From UBA9732 sp031935845 (GTDB taxonomy: Bacteria > Spirochaetota > Spirochaetia > Sphaerochaetales > Sphaerochaetaceae), in contig JAJBWA010000087.1 in NCBI GenBank assembly GCA_031935845.1, forward strand, positions 1-21,247: a stretch of 21,247 nt of DNA, given 5' to 3'. The number at the start of each line of letters is the position of its first letter. The stretch's first letter is position 1. A program made the position numbers and the translations under genes. Shown piece after piece: positions 15,455 to 21,247 of the stretch. The notes beneath the pieces are model-generated. The model had not been told where the DNA came from. It worked only from the letters and a program-made list of their open reading frames with translations, and did not search any database.

Positions 15455-16387
15455 TTACTTTGAAGAAAGCTCGGCAAAGAGCTTCTTCTCCTCCTCAAGA
15501 TTCTGACTTACCGGTTTTCCGTAGTAATAGGCGGCCATCAGACCGGGACCGATGTTGATTCCGCATGACGGGAACACCGTGGTCATCAGGAGCTTGCCGG
15601 GCTTGATGCGCTGCTCTATCAGTTTCCTGAACTCCACGGCCTGCTTCTCCCTGTTGGTATGTGCAACGATCACGATATGGTCCTGCGGATCGATGATGGT
15701 CTTCTCCATGTATCTGAGGCAGAGCTCGTAGCCGGACTTGTCGCCCTTGGCCTTTCCGATGATGGTGGTCATGCCGTTGGGGTCCAGGTCTCCGATGGGC
15801 TTGATGCCGGCCAGGGTTCCGAAGAACGCCTTGGCATTGTTCATCCTCTTTGCGCGGGCAACGAACGAAAGGTCATCCAGCCATCCTGCCTGATGGATGT
15901 TGAACCTCATTCCGTTGATCTGATCTGCTGCGGCATCCACATCCAGTCCCTGGTCCCTGAGCTGGGCGGCCATGATGGCCAGAAGCCCGATTCCGGGTCC
16001 GAAACGCAGTGTGTCTATGCAGCGGATCTTTACATCGGGGTATTTCTCCGCGGTAGACTCGGCACCTGCACGTGCAAAACCGAACGTTCCGCTCATGGCC
16101 GATGAGATTGTCAGAACCATGATGTCATAGCCCTTCTGGGCCCAGACATCAAACGCCTGGCTGAACTCATAGGCGTTGGGCGGAGCGGTCTTGTATGCAA
16201 GAGGGTTCTTCCTGAGGTTGTTGTAGAACTCCACGCGGTCCACATTGCCCCACGTGAGGTCGCTGACCACCTCGGTCTTGTCCGGAAGCGAATAATGCCC
16301 CGGAATAACCTCGACCTTGTACTCATCCCTGATTTCCTGATTCAGATCACATGTCGGATCTGCCATAACGACGAATTTCCTGCTCAT
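15455..16387 (-). CDS. fakB: DegV family fatty-acid-binding protein FakB
   Basis: This 310-residue cytosolic protein is of the DegV family, which binds a fatty acid in a deep pocket and presents it to FakA. Visible features are VVMADPTCDLNQEI (usual form DSTADL), LTISSAMSGTF (usual ISSGLSGT) and, near the end, INIGPGLMAAYYYGKP (usual GPG motif). It is somewhat longer than the usual 280-290 residues. ATG at 16387 is chosen because AGGAAG lies 5 nt upstream; GTG at 16393 would overlap the ACP stop. Adjacency to fakA makes the FakB role strong. The chain-length or unsaturation preference cannot be judged from the sequence. Confidence 0.9.
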   Translation of the reverse strand: MSRKFVVMADPTCDLNQEIRDEYKVEVIPGHYSLPDKTEVVSDLTWGNVDRVEFYNNLRKNPLAYKTAPPNAYEFSQAFDVWAQKGYDIMVLTISSAMSGTFGFARAGAESTAEKYPDVKIRCIDTLRFGPGIGLLAIMAAQLRDQGLDVDAAADQINGMRFNIHQAGWLDDLSFVARAKRMNNAKAFFGTLAGIKPIGDLDPNGMTTIIGKAKGDKSGYELCLRYMEKTIIDPQDHIVIVAHTNREKQAVEFRKLIEQRIKPGKLLMTTVFPSCGINIGPGLMAAYYYGKPVSQNLEEEKKLFAELSSK

Positions 16388-16389
16388 AT

Positions 16390-16641
16390 TCACTTCCTGT
16401 TTGCCACAATGTAGTCAATCACATCCCGGACAGTCTGAAAGCTGCCCAGGTTCACGTTCTGGAACCTGACGGAGAACGCCTCCTCTATGGAGATCACCAT
16501 GAAGAGCATTCCCACGGAATTCAGTCCCAGGTCAGTTACGAGATTGGAATCCTCCGTGCACCTGTCCAGGATCTCCGAGGAGTCGCTGAAGCTGAATGCG
16601 AGGATTTCCTTGAGCTTGTCGAATATCTGCTGCCTGTCCAT
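16390..16641 (-). CDS. Acyl carrier protein, free-standing
   Basis: This 83-residue acidic four-helix carrier has the phosphopantetheine site DLGLNSVGM. Ser42 is the attachment residue, preceded by Asn rather than the usual Asp of DSL. It is thus more like carrier proteins of secondary-lipid, APE or D-alanyl type than the housekeeping fatty-acid ACP. One nucleotide separates it from the upstream ligase gene, so the ligase is the obvious candidate for loading it, as in acyl-ACP synthetase and ACP pairs. A phosphopantetheinyl transferase must come from elsewhere. Confidence 0.92.
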   Translation of the reverse strand: MDRQQIFDKLKEILAFSFSDSSEILDRCTEDSNLVTDLGLNSVGMLFMVISIEEAFSVRFQNVNLGSFQTVRDVIDYIVANRK

Positions 16642-16642
16642 G

Positions 16643-18154
16643 TCAGTCCTGCTTCCTGAGGATCTTCATGCTGGGCGATCTCTTGAAGTCTGCCGTCCTG
16701 ATGACGATCCTGTTGATCTGCTTGTATGACGGGAGGGCCGAATTGACCTTGTTGATCTCATCCTTGATGAATATCTCGCGAACATTCTCCGGAACGGCGG
16801 CAATCACGGCAGGTCTGGGCAGGACCTCCAGCACCAGGTACTCGCGTCCGTCCTCGATCTTGGAATAGACCAGAGCATCCTGGATGCAGTCGATCTCGGT
16901 GAACCTTGTCTCCAGCTCCGCAGGCGAGATGTTCTCTCCGTTGGAAAGCACGATGATTTCCTTGATCCTTCCGGTGATGTAGAGTCTGCCGTCATCGTCG
17001 AACCTCACCAGGTCTCCGGTGCGGAACCAGCCGTCCGAGAATGCCTTCTGATCCTCCTCGGGCTCCGATGCATAGCCGTCGAGCATGTTCACGCCCCTGA
17101 GCCACAGCTCGCCGTCCACGACCTTGACTTCCATTCCGCTGTAGATGTATCCAACTGAATCCGGATGCTCCAGACAGTCGGGGTTTCCGCTGACCAGGTT
17201 GGCGCTCTCCGTGAGGCCGTAGCCCGGGAACAGCGTCACGCCCAGCTTGTGCCATTCCTTGACCAGGAACGGGGCAACTGCCGCAGCTCCGCAGATGATG
17301 TACTTGCAGTCGGGGCCGAGCATGTTCTTTCCGAACTGCCTCGAAATGTTCAGGGCCATCTCGGCCAAGGCCGGGACAAGCACCAGGATGGTGGGTCTGA
17401 ACATCGCGATCTCCCTGAACATCTGCGTGTTGTCGTGGCAGATGTGCAGGCAGCTTCCGGTATAGAGCGATGTCAGCGTATTGCGGATGAGTCCGAAAAC
17501 GTGGGTCATGGGCAGAACGATGAAATACTTCTGGTTGAAGACTTCCTTATAGCCGTAGCAGCCGTTCTTGGTTCCCCTCATCACGGCCCTGTGGCTGAGC
17601 ACCACGCCCTTGCTCCTTCCGGTTGTTCCGCCGGTGAACATCACGGCACACGGTGCATCCGTATCCACATCGCAGTCCGGAGCGGTCTGGCCTTCTGCCT
17701 TGCCTGCATCGATGATCCTGAAGCCTGGTCTCTTGGCTGCCAGCACCCCGGTCTTGCCCATCATGGCATCGACCGTAAGAAGCGCATCCAGACCGTACTT
17801 CATGGAGAATCCGAACAGCGTGGCATCGTCAAGCTGAGGCGGAATCAGGACGGCAACGGCACCGAGAGTGGTGCATCCGATGAAGCTGTAGACGAACTGC
17901 ACCGAATTGGGCATGAAGATTCCCACCTTGGCTCCCCTGCCGATTCCGGCCGCTGCCAGAGCCCCCCTGACGCCTGAAGCCAGCCTGTCGAGCTCGCTGA
18001 AGCTGTAGGGTCTTCCGTCGTCTATGGCGGGATTGTCTGTATACCGGGCGCAGCAGTTTCTCCACATCTGCGTCATGTTGGGATAATCCACGATTCTGGA
18101 AAGGGTCTCGGGATCCGTGTACTTGTCAAAGACGTTCTCGATGACAAAGCTCAT
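16643..18154 (-). CDS. Acyl-CoA/acyl-ACP ligase (ANL superfamily AMP ligase)
   Basis: This 503-residue cytosolic enzyme is expected to activate a carboxylic acid with ATP to acyl-AMP and pass it to CoA or a carrier protein. All ANL core motifs are intact: P-loop FTGGTTGRSKG (173-183), YGLTE (312-316), WFRTGDL with Asp381, Arg396 in the hinge region (TGRIKEI), and the catalytic lysine Lys497 in SPSMKILRK. Its immediate downstream neighbour is an ACP (1-nt gap), and upstream is an acyltransferase (ATGA overlap). This suggests that it feeds the carrier with fatty or aryl acids. The acid substrate cannot be deduced; APE clusters also carry such a ligase. Confidence 0.92.
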   Translation of the reverse strand: MSFVIENVFDKYTDPETLSRIVDYPNMTQMWRNCCARYTDNPAIDDGRPYSFSELDRLASGVRGALAAAGIGRGAKVGIFMPNSVQFVYSFIGCTTLGAVAVLIPPQLDDATLFGFSMKYGLDALLTVDAMMGKTGVLAAKRPGFRIIDAGKAEGQTAPDCDVDTDAPCAVMFTGGTTGRSKGVVLSHRAVMRGTKNGCYGYKEVFNQKYFIVLPMTHVFGLIRNTLTSLYTGSCLHICHDNTQMFREIAMFRPTILVLVPALAEMALNISRQFGKNMLGPDCKYIICGAAAVAPFLVKEWHKLGVTLFPGYGLTESANLVSGNPDCLEHPDSVGYIYSGMEVKVVDGELWLRGVNMLDGYASEPEEDQKAFSDGWFRTGDLVRFDDDGRLYITGRIKEIIVLSNGENISPAELETRFTEIDCIQDALVYSKIEDGREYLVLEVLPRPAVIAAVPENVREIFIKDEINKVNSALPSYKQINRIVIRTADFKRSPSMKILRKQD

Positions 18155-18828
18155 TTTCGCACCTCTTGCTTGTAATAGTTCTCCAGTTCAAGTTCCCTTT
18201 GGAAAAGGAGCGCGGTGTAGTCCTTTATCCCGGCCATGGTCAGCGCTGACCCGCCGGAAGGATGCACCAATTTACCGATTATAACATGCTGACGTCTGAA
18301 TGCAGAAGTCCTTTTGGCTATATATACGGGCAGAACCGGCACGCCGGCCTTCAGGGCCATCAGCATGGCACCGTCCCTGAACGGATGCACAGTATCCTCG
18401 GCGGTGTCCACAAAGCCCTCCGGGAATATCACGGCTCCGTTTCCCTGCTTCAGGCTGTCCATCAGGCTGTAGTAGGTATCCATGCTGAAGTTGTCCTTGT
18501 CCACCGGAATCAGGTGGAAGTGCCTGAACACGAAACGTCCGGCGGCCACCTTTCCCAGCTCCGTAGTTGCCATGAAGTTGAGATGGCGCTTGCGGACCGT
18601 CATCAGGAGAACAACGGGATTAGTGAATGCATTGTGGTTGCTGATTATTATGACCGGGCCTTGGGGTAAGGCTTCCTTTCCGAACGGCCGGTGGACCTTG
18701 GGACGCCAGAACAGCCAGGCCGGAATGGCACCCGTCACCTTCGCAAAATCATAGAGGAAATAGCCCTTGTCAGCCTTTCTTGCGTCGCTCAAGCTCTTCT
18801 CCCAGCTCGATGATCCTGGAACGGACAT
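18151..18828 (-). CDS. PlsC-like acyltransferase with Asn in place of the catalytic Asp
   Basis: This is a 225-residue glycerolipid-type acyltransferase (LPLAT/PlsC superfamily). The catalytic HX4D box reads HNAFTN (His65 to Asn70, codon AAT), so the Asp that normally polarises the His is Asn. The block III motif FPEG (135-138) is normal. There is a hydrophobic N-terminal segment for membrane association. Expected role: moving an acyl chain from ACP, CoA or phosphate to a lysolipid or glycolipid, but activity may be reduced or altered. ATG at 18828 overlaps the upstream gene by 59 nt and has a poor ribosome-binding site. TTG at 18792, with GGGAG 6 nt upstream, is a plausible alternative start. 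It overlaps the ligase gene by 4 nt (ATGA). Confidence 0.85.
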   Translation of the reverse strand: MSVPGSSSWEKSLSDARKADKGYFLYDFAKVTGAIPAWLFWRPKVHRPFGKEALPQGPVIIISNHNAFTNPVVLLMTVRKRHLNFMATTELGKVAAGRFVFRHFHLIPVDKDNFSMDTYYSLMDSLKQGNGAVIFPEGFVDTAEDTVHPFRDGAMLMALKAGVPVLPVYIAKRTSAFRRQHVIIGKLVHPSGGSALTMAGIKDYTALLFQRELELENYYKQEVRK

Positions 18829-19408
18829 AGCTGTTGATCGCCTCTATGTTCTCCCTCTCTCCGAGCGATTCATCATAAAGCTCCGACACGTTGATCGGGG
18901 TTCCCACCATCACGTGCGAACGATTCTTCGAGAAATAGCATCCGTCGGTGAACACCGGGATGATCGGGGCATCGGCCTGAAGAGCGATGTACACGTAGCT
19001 GGGCTTGAACTCAAGCGGAGTACTCTCGCCCTTTTCAGGGATCCTGGATTCGGGGAATATCTCCACCACACCGCCCTTCTTGAGGATGTCGATGGACTTC
19101 CACATGAAGCCGAAATCCCCATCGTTGCGGTCCACGCGGATGGCTCCCCACATCTTCAGAAGCGTGTGCATCACTACGTTGCGGTCATAGGTGATCTCGG
19201 CCACTATGCACCTGAGGGTGCGCGTGAGGAACACGAACATCCATACGCCGAAGTCGAATATGTTCTTGTGGTTGGTCACCACCAGGGCCTTTCCGCGGAT
19301 ATGGCGGCCCTGCACCTTCCTGTCCTGGAAGTACATCTTTGTCCTGAAGAAAATCAGGAACAGAGGATAGCCGGTGATCTTGGTGAACCAGTTGAAGAAC
19401 GTCATCAT
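18770..19408 (-). CDS. PlsC-like 1-acyl-glycerolipid acyltransferase
   Basis: This 212-residue member of the LPLAT/PlsC superfamily has an N-terminal hydrophobic segment. The catalytic box NHKNIFD (His47, Asp52, intact HX4D) is present, and the substrate motif FPESRIPEKGE (from 118) stands in for the usual FPEGTR. The typical role is acylation of lysophosphatidate or a related acceptor at the inner face of the membrane with acyl-ACP, acyl-CoA or, via PlsX/PlsY, acyl-phosphate derived chains. The upstream ACP-fusion gene ends 4 nt before the start. Two successive ATG codons (19408 and 19405) are possible starts. With the next gene it forms a tandem pair of divergent acyltransferases. Confidence 0.88.
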   Translation of the reverse strand: MMTFFNWFTKITGYPLFLIFFRTKMYFQDRKVQGRHIRGKALVVTNHKNIFDFGVWMFVFLTRTLRCIVAEITYDRNVVMHTLLKMWGAIRVDRNDGDFGFMWKSIDILKKGGVVEIFPESRIPEKGESTPLEFKPSYVYIALQADAPIIPVFTDGCYFSKNRSHVMVGTPINVSELYDESLGERENIEAINSYVRSRIIELGEELERRKKG

Positions 19409-19412
19409 GGCT

Positions 19413-20633
19413 TCAGTCTTCCATCTGCTTCATCACGCAGCGCGTGATGTCCTTTACGGACGACATCCTGGAACCGTCTTTGGAAGAAAGCTCTACGTCA
19501 AGCTGAGACTCCAGGTTGCCCAGAAGCACGAAATAGTCCAGGCTCTCGCCGTTGAACGTCTTGAAGAAATCCCCGCCGTAGGTGATTTCCTCCACCGGGC
19601 GGTCCAGCACGGAAGCAAAGCACCTGGTCACTGCTGAGCGGACCTCGTCCTCCGTCATTGCCTTCTGCTCCGGAAGATGATCGGGATCGATCAGCTCCAG
19701 CTTGCCGGAAGCAAGATCGGATTTCACCTTCTCACGGTCGATGCGGCACCCGCCGCAAGTGATGTCGGATGCGGTGTAGATCATCCTGACATCCCTTGAC
19801 TTCTCTCCGACGGCCTTTGCCACCTGCCTTACGGCCGTTGCGGTCCTGCGCGGAGAAAGACCCGGATCCAGGGATACAACAAGAGTACCGTCACAGGCAA
19901 GCACGGCAGCACGCACGTACATGATGTCGGCGGCAGTCTCCAAGGGATCCTGCATGGCTTTGCCGGAACCTTCATAAACGCCCGTACTGTAGCCAAGGCA
20001 TGAGAAAAACCTGATCACATCGGGATTCAGGCCATCGTTATCAGTATAAATCACCTTCACGGAAGGTCCCGTGATCTCGGTAGCGGCCTGCCTGAGTGCA
20101 GAGCCGTGGAAGAGCTTTCCCAAAAATCCGTTTGATGAAAGGGCCTTGTTCAGTGACTCCAGCTTTCCTTCCCTGGACAGCTTCTTCTGAAGCCGCTTCA
20201 TCATCTGAGACAGTGTGAGCGGGCAGGCGACTACATGCGTTACGTCATGGCTGCGGGCTGTCTCGGAGACCGCCTGTACCTTTCCTTCCGGCGCCAGTAC
20301 TATGGCAGCTCCAATTGCGGCAAGGGCAAGCAGGCCGAACAGACCCAGATCCGTATCGGCCGGAGCAAGGCACAGTGCCCTGATTTGCGCACCTGATTCC
20401 GCTGCAGGCATGTCCATGACCTTGAGGATTCCCTGACGGAGGGAATCGAGGTCGTGGCGTGACAGCGCACCCTGCACTGCCTGTCTTATCCTGTCTTCGG
20501 CATCCTTGCCGGCAAGACGTGTCTTCTTCAGGCCGGTGCTGTATTCTACGGTCACACCGCCTTTGAACACGTTTTCAAGCAGCTCATCCACGGAAGACGA
20601 GCTGCGTATCAGTTCTGTCTTATCTGTCTTCAT
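19413..20633 (-). CDS. Degenerate adenylate-forming-enzyme domain fused to acyl carrier protein
   Basis: This 406-residue protein is not a standard family member. The C-terminal 75 residues are an acyl carrier domain with FNGESLDYFVLLGNLE; Ser364 is the likely phosphopantetheine site (ESL for the usual DSL). The first 330 residues resemble parts of acyl-CoA synthetases: GLFGLLALAAIGAAIVLAP (97-115), VTHVVACPLTLSQMMKRLQK (131-150) and LNPDVIRFFSCLGYSTGVYEG (192-212), which align by eye with the helix, the P-x-x-F region and the region before YGLTE. No SGTTG P-loop, no YGLTE and no catalytic lysine are visible, so ATP-dependent activation is unlikely. It overlaps the phosphatase gene by 4 nt (ATGA). 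A possible role is a carrier with a scaffold domain for the neighbouring ligase or acyltransferases; this is inference. Confidence 0.75.
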   Translation of the reverse strand: MKTDKTELIRSSSSVDELLENVFKGGVTVEYSTGLKKTRLAGKDAEDRIRQAVQGALSRHDLDSLRQGILKVMDMPAAESGAQIRALCLAPADTDLGLFGLLALAAIGAAIVLAPEGKVQAVSETARSHDVTHVVACPLTLSQMMKRLQKKLSREGKLESLNKALSSNGFLGKLFHGSALRQAATEITGPSVKVIYTDNDGLNPDVIRFFSCLGYSTGVYEGSGKAMQDPLETAADIMYVRAAVLACDGTLVVSLDPGLSPRRTATAVRQVAKAVGEKSRDVRMIYTASDITCGGCRIDREKVKSDLASGKLELIDPDHLPEQKAMTEDEVRSAVTRCFASVLDRPVEEITYGGDFFKTFNGESLDYFVLLGNLESQLDVELSSKDGSRMSSVKDITRCVMKQMED

Positions 20634-21247
20634 TCCTGCTGCCCCTTGTACTCGATGCAGAGCATGGTGATGTCGTCGAACTGGTCGGCTCCGTTCACGA
20701 ACTTGTTCAGGTCCTTCCGGACGGCGGCAATCAGCTCATCCGGTGCCGCATCGGCATTGCCGTTGAGCGCATCCGTCATGCGGGCCGTACCGTATTCCTC
20801 GTTGTTTCTGTTGACTGCCTCGGGAACACTGTCGGTGTAGAGGAACAGCTTTGAACCCGGAGTAAGCTGGATTTCATAATCCTTGTACTTGGTACCGGGA
20901 TATGCTCCCAGAACGAACCCGTGGGGATCCCTGAACAGTTCGAACTTTCCGTCCGGCTTCTTGATGACCGGGTACTCATGACCTGCGTTGGCGGCAATGA
21001 GGCGTCCGGTGGACAGCTCCAGGATTCCGACCCAGACGGTTACGAACATATCTTCCCTGTTGTTGGCAGAAAGCGACATGTTGGTGTCATAGAGGATCTG
21101 GGAAGGCGTCTTTCCTATCTTGGCGTGGTTGGCGATGGTTATCATCGACGCCATCATGAACAGCGCGGCTGGAACACCCTTTCCGGACACGTCCGCCATG
21201 ACCAGACAGAGGTGGTCGTCGTCGATGAGGTAGTAGTCGTAGAAGTC
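20630..21247 (-). CDS. SpoIIE/PP2C-type serine phosphatase (5' end outside window)
   Basis: The last 205 codons of a SpoIIE-family phosphatase are present; the reading frame continues past the right edge. Metal-binding motifs are all there: DFYDYY at the very edge, ADVSGKG, NAGHEYP, LYTDSVPEA (usual LYTDGV) and DDITML near the C-terminus. Such enzymes remove phosphate from Ser or Thr of anti-sigma-antagonist-type partner proteins and are usually joined to N-terminal sensor or receiver domains, which cannot be seen here. Its stop overlaps the start of the ligase-like/ACP gene by 4 nt, so it is in the same operon as the lipid genes. Confidence 0.93.
   Translation of the reverse strand, partial: DFYDYYLIDDDHLCLVMADVSGKGVPAALFMMASMITIANHAKIGKTPSQILYDTNMSLSANNREDMFVTVWVGILELSTGRLIAANAGHEYPVIKKPDGKFELFRDPHGFVLGAYPGTKYKDYEIQLTPGSKLFLYTDSVPEAVNRNNEEYGTARMTDALNGNADAAPDELIAAVRKDLNKFVNGADQFDDITMLCIEYKGQQE

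Noticed and set aside
13817..16387. Dihydroxyacetone kinase reading of the DhaL-domain and DegV pair
   Set aside because: The VHVHT/NM-x-x-Q middle domain and the adjacent DegV partner are hallmarks of FakA/FakB; no DhaK-like subunit is present.
1..21247. CRISPR arrays, insertion sequences, prophage or attachment sites
   Set aside because: No regularly spaced repeats, transposase or integrase genes, or tRNA-end duplications were seen; the window is densely packed with ordinary chromosomal genes.

Overview
The window reads as chromosomal DNA of a diderm bacterium, most probably a spirochaete. The main support is an alanyl-tRNA synthetase of only about 597 residues, which stops after the editing domain and lacks the usual C-terminal region, as I recall for Borrelia and Treponema enzymes. 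FakA/FakB fatty acid kinase proteins, SpoIIE-type phosphatase signalling and lipoproteins fit a spirochaete. The genus cannot be fixed by reading alone. Base composition is moderately GC-rich. Coding density is very high, no gene-free stretch exceeds about 100 bases, and I saw no insertion sequence, phage gene, CRISPR array or rRNA.

Left region (1-7650, all minus strand). A sigma70-like promoter precedes alaS, followed by an M18 aminopeptidase and four tightly coupled genes: a COG4648-like membrane protein with an extra C-terminal region, a LolA-like periplasmic protein, an MMPL/RND-type exporter and a DUF3261-like lipoprotein. These last four are the accessory and export set known from aryl polyene (APE) and related fatty-acyl/polyene lipid clusters. 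The operon seems to run off the left edge, where a ribosome-binding site is already visible.

Middle (7655-12875). A DprA/SMF-like gene on the minus strand faces away from a tRNA-Phe gene with a strong promoter and an intrinsic terminator. On the plus strand follow 5-formyltetrahydrofolate cyclo-ligase and the two halves of a heterodimeric ABC exporter with one degenerate ATP site. This plus-strand block meets the next minus-strand block stop codon to stop codon with no spacer.

Right region (12876-21247, all minus strand). One tightly packed operon, transcribed from beyond the right edge, carries: a SpoIIE/PP2C phosphatase (5' end missing), a degenerate adenylate-forming-enzyme/ACP fusion, two PlsC-like acyltransferases (one with the catalytic Asp changed to Asn), a complete acyl-adenylating ligase, a free-standing acyl carrier protein, FakB, FakA and an alpha/beta hydrolase with a Cys in the nucleophile position. 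Most junctions are ATGA-type overlaps or gaps of a few bases.

How the genes may work together (inference): the right operon has two ways to activate free fatty acids, acyl-phosphate through FakAB and acyl-adenylate/acyl-ACP through the ligase and ACPs, plus acyltransferases to use the products. The left operon has the parts to move an acyl lipid across the envelope. The two blocks could be a split APE-like or other lipid assembly and export pathway, or separate phospholipid-salvage and lipid-export systems. Two ligase-derived, apparently non-catalytic modules, one in each block, are the most unusual feature.
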